A stretch of DNA of 64,000 bases from Nissolia schottii (lineage: Eukaryota > Streptophyta > Magnoliopsida > Fabales > Fabaceae), in NCBI GenBank assembly GCA_003254905.1, contig QANU01018855.1, positions 474,831-538,830 on the forward strand, written 5' to 3'. Below, piece by piece: positions 15,001 to 25,266 of the stretch (positions within the stretch are counted from its first letter, which is position 1; each line of letters starts with the position of its first letter). The notes under the pieces were generated by a model that was not told where the DNA came from, made no database searches, and saw nothing but the letters and a program-made list of their open reading frames with translations. Made by a program: the position numbers and the translations under genes.

Positions 15001-17678
15001 ATTGTGATTTTCCATAATACCTGCCTTTAAGGAAGTGGTAGTGATCAACTTGATTTTGTGATCTCGCCTGACTATGCTCCTTCGATTATCCAGGTTGGAT
15101 TGTGTCATATATCAGAAGTTTCTGATGATCATGTTGATGACATTGAAACAATGTTTAGACTTGGACAGAATGTAAATGCAAGAATATTGAAGGTAATGTG
15201 TACAAAAGCTTCAGACATGTTACTGCTTTTGATAATTTTACCAGGATAAAGTTGTATGCTTCTTCTGTTGGTTTTAAGTGGCACAACTTCTAGCTATCAA
15301 CTATGAATGGTTGTATGTATATTGTATAACTGGAAATGGTTTGTACGAAACCCAGCTATTTTTCTTTAACGTATGACCAGTCGAATAATGTATTAATGAT
15401 TTATGTGCATGATAACAAGGATGGATATCCTCCTAGTTGGCAACCTAGAATCCACTAGAGGAAGGATAAGAAAACGAATCCACTAGAGGATTAAAAAAAG
15501 AAAACTGGAATCCACTAGAAATTAGGGAAAATTCCTTGAATATCATTCATATTGAATGAAAATTGTTGTAAGTTGTCTCTATAAAAAAGTTGTAATTTGT
15601 TATTGAAATTAAAAAAAGTCAAATCCTTCTAGAACACTGTTAAAATGCTTAGTAACTGATTTAGACTCTAACCATCATAATCATCTAAAGATTGTGTCAA
15701 ATAACTAAATGTGTCAAATAACTAAGGTCCAACGAAAACTGTCTTTCAGAAGAAGCAAATCTTGTCCCACTAGGTGAGGTCAACTACTTAGATCTAATGA
15801 TATCATAGTGTTTCATTGTAAACCATGTCTAAAGCCGAACCATTAAAACCATGCCAAAATTATGTAGAAGTCTTATTGAAGACACCAGTTACGTGTTATC
15901 AGGTGGATGAAGAAAGACACAGGATTTCTCTGGGAATGAAGGATTCATATATGAGAGAGGAACCTGAATTATCTTCAGATCAAGAGTCAGATGAGCTTAT
16001 TGCAGATGGAATGCAGTCTTCGATGAATAGCAGTTTGCTTGGAACCTCTAATATAGATATTGATGGTGAAATTGATCACCTCCCAATTCTTTCACAAGCA
16101 GAAGAAAGGGCATCCATTCCTCCACTTGATGTTGCCCTTGACGACATCAATCAAATTGATGTAAATAATAACACAAATGGTCAAAGTGAAGAACATGCAA
16201 CTGAAGAAGGCAAAATGGATGAAAAGAAAAAGAGGCGTGAAAAGAAAAAAGCAAAGGAGGAGAGGTGGATATAATGTTTATAGCTAGCTGAAATTTGTTT
16301 TGCTCTGCAATACTGATCTCAATTTTTAATATATGGCAACCTTATGGCAGGGAGAAACAGATAAGGGCTGCTGAGGAAAGACTGTTGGAGGATGATGTAC
16401 CAAGAACTGCTGATGAGTTTGAAAAGCTGAGTAGAAGCTCTCCTAATAGCAGTTTCATCTGGATAAACTACATGGACTTCATGATTTCTCTGGCTGATGT
16501 TGAAAAAGCTCGCTCAATTGCTGAAAGGTACATCCTATTGGTGACTTGACATTTCTACCCTTCTCCCCAACCCTCTTGAACATATTTTCACAATTCATTC
16601 ATCATAATGTCGCATATGTGGCATGTGACTTCATTTATTTTCCTGCTCCTCTGCGTTGAAAATTTTGAAGGGCTTTGAGGACAATAAACATCCGGGAAGA
16701 GAATGAGAAGCTCAATATCTGGAAGGCCTACTTTAATTTGGAAAATAAATATGGAAACCCTAAAGAGGTAATAGAGAGAGAGCAATTTCATTTTTTGTTC
16801 GTCACTAATATGATCATGTGGATTATTCTTATTTCAAGTTTCTCTGTGTAGGAGGCTGTTATGAAAGTTTTCCAAAGAGCTCTACAGTACAATGATCCCA
16901 AAAAAGTCTATTTAGCGCTCTTGGGAATGTATGAGAGGACCGAGCAGCATAATTTAGCTGATGAACTCCTCAGTAAAATGACAAAGAAGTTCAAGCATTC
17001 ATGCAAAGTATGTGAATTTTTTTTATATAAAACCATTTTTTGCATCTTCTTAGAAATACATATGTATAACTTACTTTACGCTGGATTTTAGGTTTGGTTG
17101 AGGCGTGTACAAAGTCTTTTGAAGCAAAACCAGGATGGAATTCAACCTGTTGTCAATCGTGCTTTGTTAAGCCTTCCCCGGCACAAGCATATTAAATTCA
17201 TTTCGCAGGCAGCTATTCATGAATTCAAGGTCGGGGTTCCTGATAGGGGACGGTCCTTGTTTGAAGGAATTTTACGGGAATACCCAAAGAGAACAGACTT
17301 GTGGAGTGTCTATCTTGATCAAGTATGTTCACCACCACATCTTATTTTGTTGTGTTAGTATCATTGCGAAACCTAACAATCTTGCATACTTTGATAGGAA
17401 ATTCAACACAAAGATGTTGATTTAATTCGCGCACTGTTTGAAAGGGCAACTAGTCTGAGCCTCCCTCCTAAAAAGATGAAGGTGTGTACATATCTATATT
17501 CCCATTTTGCTGATATTGATTTGTAATTTTCCTGTCAGCCTTACTGGGGATTGTTTGTCTTGTTTGGCAGTTCTTATTTAAAAAGTATCTTGATTATGAG
17601 AAGTCCCAAGGTGATGAAGAACGAATTGAATCGGTTAAAAAGAAGGCAATGGAATATGTTGAGAGTAGCCTGGCTTGA
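63..17678 (+). CDS. RRP5: rRNA biogenesis protein RRP5 homolog (5' partial, 38 visible exons)
   Basis: Nucleolar pre-rRNA processing scaffold for 18S and 5.8S/25S maturation (known for the RRP5/PDCD11 family). Exons joined by GT-AG rule and by remembered similarity to the Arabidopsis protein: 63-203, 365-535, 1820-1919, 2028-2146, 2276-2398, 2515-2586, 3418-3510, 4237-4350, 4484-4606, 5797-5982, 6138-6212, 6371-6507, 6788-6922, 7148-7293, 7377-7442, 8193-8299, 8446-8526, 8637-8711, 8799-8900, 9459-9627, 9730-9875, 10090-10173, 10260-10360, 10933-11077, 11496-11570, 11855-12005, 12492-13113, 13924-13984, 14337-14482, 14562-14742, 15094-15192, 15903-16264, 16351-16527, 16671-16767, 16852-17007, 17092-17322, 17398-17481, 17571-17678. 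All phases join, giving 1786 codons plus a stop, no lesion. A long array of S1 RNA-binding domains is followed by an acidic/lysine-rich linker (exon 32) and HAT repeats from about residue 1510. About 100-130 N-terminal residues lie left of the window. Two introns use GC donors (after 6507 and 10173). Confidence 0.95.
1545..1690 (-). mobile_element. tRNA-derived SINE-like sequence in RRP5 intron
   Basis: On the minus strand an A-box-like stretch (GAAGTGGTAAAGC) is followed about 35 bases on by a perfect B-box-like GGTTCAAATCC, as in the tRNA-derived head of plant SINEs. No intact tRNA cloverleaf can be drawn. Ends and target-site duplication were not found, so the limits are approximate. Confidence 0.4.
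2889..3160 (-). mobile_element. LINE 3'-terminal fragment (zf-RVT region) in RRP5 intron
   Basis: Read on the minus strand, the segment translates into IWGIWLERN...F-type sequence followed by degenerate codons. That is the C-terminal zf-RVT-like region common in plant L1-type non-LTR retrotransposon ORF2 proteins. Several in-frame stops show it is dead. A run of C/G (G on the plus strand, about 2880-2890) marks the distal end. It lies antisense inside the intron between exons 2515-2586 and 3418-3510. Confidence 0.55.
7957..8012. repeat. Compound microsatellite (TATAT)n-(TC)n
   Basis: About six units of a TATAT-type pentamer run straight into a TC dinucleotide tract of about 20 bases, inside the RRP5 intron between 7442 and 8193. 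Likely length-polymorphic. Confidence 0.9.
13437..13606. repeat. Snap-back hairpin (MITE-like) in RRP5 intron
   Basis: The arms 13478-13511 and 13531-13565 are almost perfectly complementary around a loop of about 19 bases. Outer flanks (GGATCAG...CTCATTTTTAAA at 13437 onward, and its inverse near 13575-13606) extend the inverted repeat. It sits in the 0.8 kb intron between exons ending 13113 and starting 13924. It could be a small MITE or a small-RNA precursor; no target-site duplication was seen. Confidence 0.7.
15449..15525 (+). repeat. Three spaced copies of AATCCACTAGA
   Basis: The 11-mer AATCCACTAGA occurs three times within about 75 bases of an RRP5 intron, separated by A-rich spacers. 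A short degenerate tandem repeat with no evident function. Confidence 0.6.
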
Positions 17679-19848
17679 TACAGATTCATCATTGCTGGGA
17701 ATATCTGAGTCCAGGTTGGATGATGCATCAGTAAATTTAGGGTTTCTAACACTACACAATAGTGCTAGCTAATTGGCTATCTTCAGCATAAATTGAGTGC
17801 ATGGATGAGAGATTGTAAGGTGAGATTGAGGTTCTGCTAATGCATCAAGTGTGTACGGAAAAGACAGGGCTTAGCTAATTTTTTATACATAATTTGTTGT
17901 AAGATTGAGGATTAGAGAAGAAATAGAGGGGCCTGTGTTCTTAAATCTTTTTGGTTTGCCCAATTTTGTTTTTCATTCTGGGCTGATTTTTTTTTTTTTT
18001 TTAATTTGGGCGTTAGGCTCAGTAATTTATATTCGATCGTAAATGTTTTATCCTCCTTTTCTCGCCAACCTCATTTATCAAATGTGTTTCTGCCTTGGGA
18101 TAAATGTTGTAACGTTGTGAATTGTGATAGTCCTCAGTTATAATTAATTTCGAGAATGTCACTTTTTTTTATCTTCTAGTTATGCATGCACTCCACATTG
18201 CAACGTTCTTTCTGTTTGCTATTAGGTTGAATGTTGAATTTCCGCTGATAATTGTGAAGAGCGACGTTGTCCAGAATATTAACATCACAATATGGCTGCA
18301 AACCAATATTTGGTCCTGGTTATCTGATTCACCTAAAACCACATGTTAAATAGGTGATTGTTCTGAAATGTAATTTCTTAAAGTCAACATTTTAGTATAG
18401 GTACATGTGTCGCAGCCATGCATAATTTCTCACGTACGTTTAATGGACAACGGTTGACCATTACAGGCAATTTACACTTCAGAACCTGCAAGAACAACGG
18501 GTAGGTTGACAGTTGAGGAAATGACCCGTTTCAGATTCTTGAATCATGAACTTTAACCCTGACTTATCTTAACTAATGTGTAAAAGATTAACAGATTTTG
18601 AAAAACTAATATTTTCTGAACTGAATTATTTTGCAAGGTACAAAAAGTGGTGGCAGAACTCATCTTTTGTCCCCTAAATATGAGTTGTCGTGTAAGGAAA
18701 ATAGATTCTGCCTCAGTTGGAATCATGTCATGTGCCCAAGTGGACTGGCCATGATCACCATTCCTATCCCAATCAACTGCACTGCGTTACAAGGTAATTC
18801 CATTGGGGCTCAAAGTAGTTGATTTCGACCAGTTTGTACAGTTAGATTAACAAGAAAAATTAAGAAGCTTAATCAAATAATTATTCTACCGGCATTCTTC
18901 TCATGCACTTCAAGAAAAAGGAGATACATATATGATATTTTCTAGAGAGTCAATAAGAAAGGCTAGAGGAGCTACTACGTGCACAAGAGGGTCAAAATAA
19001 TAAATAAATTGGACATTACATCATTAGAGGACAATATGAAGATTTTAACATGTCACAAATTGACATTATCTTATTCATGTTATTTAAATTTGTTTTATTT
19101 TATTAGTCCAATCTTAGGTCTATTGTGAAACTTAATTTTAGTTTAAATTAAGTTTATCTTTTGGTTTATCTTTAGTCTAAATTTGAATCTAATGCAAGAG
19201 AGTTATAAATACCATCTTCAATGAGAAATAAGCAACAGAGTATTTTTTATAGTAAAATGTAAGAGAATTTTCTCATTCTTCAATGAACATGCTGAACTTA
19301 TCAATAGACAATTCCATTGGAACATCCAACATTTAGCACTCCTAGGTCAATGACCTCTTCTTAGGGACTAGCTTAGTGGTCAGAGGATTAAAAGAAGAAA
19401 ACGTTTTGTTTCTTTATACAATTAGTAAAAACTTATGGAAGAGAGGGGGGAGATGCCGACATGACATAAAGAAAGAGTCTTCTTCTCTCTCCCTTCACCA
19501 TAAAAAAAAAGGTCAGAAGACCCAAAACACCACACTTCTCTTCTTCGTCTTCTCCATGAACCCCAAAACCCTAACATGCCACAAAGGAGCCCAAGAGAAA
19601 CCAGAACCAGGGCAACCTTGCTACAGTATGAGCTTTCTAAGCAGAGAGGCTTGGTCATCCCCATGGTGGATTCGGTGGAGAGTTGGATCGTTCACCATTT
19701 TCAACCCAGCCTCAAATAATTTTCTCATTGCCATTGTGGTCATAAATTTCATACAAAACTTATGAACTCATGAATTTACTGTTTATGCTTTAAATAATCT
19801 TTGTTAATTTTTTGGTTTAAATCAGTAATAAATTAAGCTTTTAATTTT

Positions 19849-19896
<48 letters not shown>

Positions 19897-20760
19897 TTTA
19901 ACAAATTTACTATATTATATAAATCTCAATTCATTAAATAAAGGATTTAACAAGACAATTCTATAACTATTATAATTGAAGTTATTATCATAAGAGATTG
20001 ATTTTTATGCACAGATAATAATGTTATAAGGGGGACTTTTGATATAGATAACTGGGAATAAACTATTTTTATGCACTGATAGCATAATGTTATATTGTAT
20101 AGAATTGAATGACAATGAAAACCAACGCAATGCATAAAAAATAATCTGTTTGATAGATAATTAATGTTTAACAATTGGTTGCACCAAGAAAATAAAGGTA
20201 AAAGTAAAGTAGACCCCCCTTTACGAGAAAAAGAATTTTATTCATAAAGAAACATCAGATCTAATATTAATATGATATGAATACAACTTTCATTAAGAAC
20301 TAATTTGAAGATGTGTAGCTTTATATTTTTCATATTGAAAATTAACATTATTAGTGACTACAATTTTAAGAATGTATTATGCTTTATTTTACGATAAATC
20401 TAAGCATTTTTTTCATTTGTAAGACTCATAAATAAAATCTCACGAACAATAATAAAAACGAAAAGAAAATACGGTGGCAGTTTTCTCTACCACCAAACCA
20501 AAGTAGAGTTTTACATTTTTCATCTATGTTATATGCAGAAAAGTTATTCATGAGATTTAGCATATTATTCATTTGGTTATTAAAACTTGTTCGTTGGTGA
20601 CACACGCACGAGTATTATTGAACGGTTAAAACAGTTAGCTATAAAACAAAAACAGAATATGGAGCATATATCTACCCTTCGGATTCGCCTCCTATAATTA
20701 GCTCACGCCTTTGTCTGCTTCATTTACGTATTTGTGTTCTTTCCAATCTTTCTCTCTCTG
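17679..20760. other. Intergenic region between RRP5 and the TRAF-type gene
   Basis: Contains the RRP5 3'UTR region and AT-rich DNA. Around 18950-19330 an LTR-like stretch with a TATAAATACC box and polyadenylation-like motifs may be an old copia-type LTR, but no TG...CA ends or duplication were established. Open frames at 18631-18822 and 19376-19765 match nothing I recognise and have no gene context. No convincing gene is seen. Confidence 0.6.
19855..19894. repeat. (AT)n microsatellite
   Basis: An uninterrupted AT dinucleotide run of about 40 bases in intergenic DNA. Confidence 0.95.
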
Positions 20761-20779
20761 CATTTTCTTAGTCATTTTT

Positions 20780-21616
20780 ATGGTTGTCGGAATCAATGAT
20801 CCTTTAGATCTCACAACCACCAATGTCGGTAAGTTCTTTTTTCTCTTTTCGATCCTCCAATTTCGTTCATTTGCATGATTATTTTGGAGAGATTTGAGTT
20901 AAACTTTGATTTAACTGTGACAATTAATCCATGATTTGGTTTTACTCTAATCAATTTGGGTTGTTGTATTGCATTGCTAGAAATTTCTGTTCTTTTGGCT
21001 CCATTTTACAATGCTGTTATGTTTATGTTTTCCTTATGCTTGTATAGTGGAACTGAACATTGGTGAGATCCACTGGATTTTTGGAAATTAATGAGGATGT
21101 AGAAAATCAGATTTGAAATTGCAATAATATGTACACACAAAAAAATGGACAGCTCTTTTATCTTAATGATGATGATAGTTTGGAATCCTGAATTGCAATA
21201 ATATATATTCAATATTTTGCAGTAGATGCTGAATTCTTTCTTACCTTATATGAGAGCTAGAAATTAAATGTGGAGGGGAGAATATTTGATTCACGAGTAA
21301 ACCATCAAATTCATCCCCCAAGGTTGGCTGCCTCTGTCAAGTTCGTCCTCAAGCTATAGAAAGTATCAAATCCATCTGAAGGTTGCCACAAGTTGATCAA
21401 ATTAGTTATTGAGAGGAACTATTTTGACTGACACCAAATGATTAATTTGATGGATTTTTGACAACCTTCATGATGAATTTGATACGAACTTGGTAGACTG
21501 TCAACTTTGAAGACGAATTTGATAGTTTAATCAAATTTTATGAAATTTTGAAATGATGTTTTACAACCTGAAACTTGATTTTAGGTTTCACCAAGCATGG
21601 ACCTGCCTACAACTGA
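20780..21616 (+). promoter_or_regulatory. Upstream ORF overlapping the zinc-finger protein start
   Basis: An ATG at 20780 opens a frame that, after removal of the intron 20829-21584, runs 26 codons and ends at a TGA in the second exon, beyond both candidate main ATGs (20823 and 21597). If the transcript begins upstream of 20780 this overlapping uORF would compete with main-frame initiation. The transcript start is inferred, not seen. Confidence 0.45.
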
Positions 21617-23954
21617 TGTTGACCTTAGCCCTGAGAAGATTGAAGATGAGAAAGTTGGGGGTCCCATGTTACATTGTGATCTTTGTGACACAGAAGTAGT
21701 TCACAAACTGGCTCAAATGTTCCTACCTGGACTGGCCTGTGCCTGTGTTGATAACACAACCGGAGGCCCCTTCAAGACCCCTGGTTCGGTTGCTGATGAT
21801 TTGAGAAAGGAAATGATAGACTATCTCAATCAGAGAAGCGAGTCATTCGTCGCTGAGTCTGTTATCTTAAAAGGTGATCCGGAGGGTGAAGTGTTGGATC
21901 ACCCTTTCGACATTATCTCTTATTTTGTTGATGAGTTTGTTAGTTCAAAGAGAACTTTGGTTAGCCAGGTTTCCGGATGGCTTTTGAGTGAAAGGAGAGA
22001 AGACAAGATCGATGATTTCATTCAGGAGATGGAATTAAACGGTTTCTGGTCGCTCGATAGGAGAGAAACAGTTGCGAAAACTATCCTCAAGAATGTTGAT
22101 TTCAAGAATTTGTATCATTGCGACGAGAGTTTCAATTATGCAGAAGAACTTGCCAACCATGTGGTTCAATGCAACTTTAGGACTGTGATCTGCGAAAATG
22201 AGGGGTGCGATACCAGATTCTGTGCCGGTCATTTGAAGGAGCACGACATAGTCTGTCCATTCAAGATCATTCCATGTGAGCAGAAGTGTGCTGATAGCAT
22301 TATGAGGCGCGATATGGACAGGCACTGCATAACTGTTTGTCCAATGAAGATTGCCAACTGTCCATTCTATGCAGTTGGTTGTAGATCTGCTATTGCACAA
22401 TCTATGATTGAAAAGCATTGTTCAGATGACCTTCATTCACACTTATTACACATGCTTAAAGGCTTCCACAAGGAAGCAACTGCTGAAGATCTTAACCGAC
22501 AGGCAGAGAAAATTATCCAGGTTAGTCAACATATATTAGGAAAAACATGTTGTTTTCGGTGTAACCTAAAACTTTCATGACTGAAATTCAGTGCTATTTT
22601 TTCATGATTTAAAATTTGAAGCGGAAAATTGTTGTGTTTGAAAACATTCTATAGCGCAACCTCAGAATTGGGGCCACTTGTGCTCTATCTCATGGCATAA
22701 TTTGTTTTATCATTGGCTGCGGCTATTTTCAATTCCAAATAGCTAAATAAACTAAAACCACAACCTCAGGATCTTAATAAATTCTTGTCATTTGCAGGAA
22801 CAAGGGTCTAGGGCTGATAAATTCCATGTATTAGATTGATTTGATTTTAACACAAGTAACTTTAATATAGACCATTCAAGAAGAGATTTCAATCCCATTC
22901 ATTGCCACTTCCACTTTTCCTCCTTGCGGAAGTGTTACATACAGAAAGGTTATTTGAGTTTGTAGCTATTGAATCCCTTCGGTCATTTGCTCCCCCAACA
23001 CGCTAAAGCCTCATTGACTCTTTTGGCCTCATTTGTATCTTGTTTCTTGTGCTTCCATTTTGCTTCTCTTAGAATTGAAATTTCAACCTACTTAGTTTTT
23101 ACAGATATCATGGTCAATGATGCACCATAATCTGTTGCTTGATTGGCAAGTTTATGTTCTGAAGTAAGTAGATTGGAGGAGGAAGCACTAGTATATAGTA
23201 ATCAATTGATAACTTAGTCAATTGTAAATTTAAAGTTTGAGACATTTAGGAAGATGTGGCATTGGTCATTTTGCCTCTGGCATTCATATGCAATATGTGT
23301 ATCTTTCTTTATTTATATCAGTATTATATTATGTTTTTGTTTGTTTTAGAACTTCCACATAAGAATTCTGCTTCAATACAGTTTGTTGCAATTGACATCT
23401 TGTTCAATCAATTTATCAATTTCTGCTGGATTACCTTTTTGTATACTAGTTTATGATCAGACCATACTTTAAGCAAATAAAAGGCAGTGGCAAGAATTTG
23501 ACGGCATGAATTTGAATTTTATCATATATTTGATAGCCCTTAATTTGGCATTAGATCATCCATTAACGGAGACATGACATTGTAAACTTCAATCATTAGT
23601 TTCCATTTCTCTTCCAACATTATTTCGGAAAATTGATATCCAATTTTTCTTTGGTATAACCAATATTCACCACTCTTATGACAGGAATCACCAAGCAGCC
23701 GGTTAGTGCAGGCTCAGGACTTGAGATCTTTCAAACTTATTGTCAAAGATCTTGAAGCAAAGCTAGGGCCTTTGGAAGTGAGTACCATGGAGAAAAAAAG
23801 CGCAGAAACTGTTGCCAAGAATGAAGATAGTCAAGATAGTAGCACCAAAACAAAAGACAGTGAGCAGAGCACACAAGCTTTGAATTCATCGGATATAGCT
23901 GAAGAGAGTGACAACTTGAATAAGAATAATGCACAGAATGCTACTTGTAATTAA
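20823..23954 (+). CDS. TRAF-type zinc finger-related protein
   Basis: Three exons, 20823-20828, 21585-22520 and 23685-23954, all GT-AG, give 403 residues. Exon 1 contributes only Met-Ser; the ATG at 20823 is in frame with the longer-known start ATG at 21597 and follows an in-frame TAG, so either could be used. A first Cys pair (HCDLC) lies at about residues 33-36. A Cys/His-rich TRAF-type zinc finger region spans about 175-270, with repeated C-x-n-C and H-x-n-C spacings such as CPFKIIPCEQKC and HCITVCP. The C-terminal exon is Ser/Glu/Lys-rich and low complexity. It resembles Arabidopsis At1g09920 (TRAF-type zinc finger-related), which I recognise from memory. The biochemical role is not established; the zinc finger suggests protein binding. 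Confidence 0.88.
21291..21530. mobile_element. MITE, AGTAAACC-TIR family (copy 1)
   Basis: Terminal inverted repeats of about 32 bases (left AGTAAACCATCAAATTCATC, right its inverse ending TTTGATAGTTTAAT) bound about 240 bases in the first intron of the zinc-finger gene. Similar ends recur at 40898, 42520 and 47127. No clear target-site duplication remains here. Confidence 0.6.
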
Positions 23955-25266
23955 GAAGATGTAGTGTAAGGAAAATGTGAAAGTAAGGGTAGTGCAGAGA
24001 ATAATGTGAAGAACAAGGATTTGAAAAATTGTAACTTTTTTCTTTGACGTGGCATCCGTAAATGTGCTCTGCTCGCCTAGCGGTGCTGCCGCCAATGAGG
24101 GAAGGCAACACGCCGGCACGGAGGCAGGCGTCACACTACTGTAACAATACAGACTTAGAAAGTGGGAACTATTGTGACATTATTTTTTTCTGTTTACCTT
24201 CCATAAGATGAGGATTTTCCATATGCTGATTTTTAGAATTTGTCTAAAGTTTTTGCATCATTCATTAGTATCTGTTATCCTCTCTCCATTTCTTGTGCAG
24301 TTTTTCTTAATTTTTACAGATAAAAGTGTGACAGTAGATCTTTTCATCATTGATCTATTTTGCTTACAAAATCATTTCTTCTTTTTTGATTTATTAATTA
24401 TAATATACTTAGTACAAAATTAAAGTTGTTGTTTTGTGACCATATAACTTGTTCAAATCTTTAAAATAGTTTGTCCTCTCATAGGAATGAAGTTGTGTAC
24501 ACCCACCCTCACTGGACGAAGGCATAGGAGGTGTATGGCCTTGAGAAGAACTAAACAAACAAAAAAATGAAATGTGTTTTTATATAAATAGAAAAAAAAA
24601 AAAAAAAAACCCCTCTTCTATATTGATATCTCATATATCATGGTCAGATGGGAAAATAATATTGCATCAATGTGGAACAACTGAACTAGTATCCGATGAA
24701 AAGCTTCACACTTTCCTTTTTATTTATTAGATTAGATGCGGGAGACTAGTATAGTATAGGTCATTAGGTCACAAAATCATAGTAGTACTTAGTTTCGTTG
24801 TATATTTTTCTTGCATATTACTAACAGAATATTTATGATCGATGAACTCTTGTTTGATTTTGATTGAATTTTAACCTTACACGACAACACACAGAAAAAG
24901 AGGCCAAAAAGCTCGTGCAGCACTTCCAATGTTCAAGGAGTTCCTTTGCCAACCAAAGCTCCTGGTTCAAGAGCACTTTAAAACCATAAAACATGACAAT
25001 TTGAAACATAAAAATACAACATCCAGTGATAGGAGAGTTCTAAGTAGGGATATGCGCTGCTTAGTCAGGTACCTACAAATACAATTCAAATAGAATAATA
25101 AACCCCGAAAACATAACATCAAAAGCATGATCCTAATAAATTATTTATTGCATACTCAAAAGGAATTATTACGAACCTGGTCTAGTGCTTAGTCTAAATA
25201 AATAAGACAATTTTGGAAAGCTAAAAAAGCTTATTCTATCTAATGTCTCCCTCTAACGAATTTCTG
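23955..25266. other. Intergenic, 3' flanks of convergent zinc-finger gene and eIF3c copy
   Basis: The plus-strand zinc-finger gene and minus-strand eIF3c copy converge here. A short GC-rich block (about 24045-24140) stands out from the AT-rich background but has no coding sense I can recognise. A poly-A tract lies at 24591-24609. No gene seen. Confidence 0.6.

Noticed and set aside
19376-19765. 129-codon open frame in the intergenic region
   Set aside because: No domain, no homologue recognised, no splice or promoter context; composition resembles repeat DNA.
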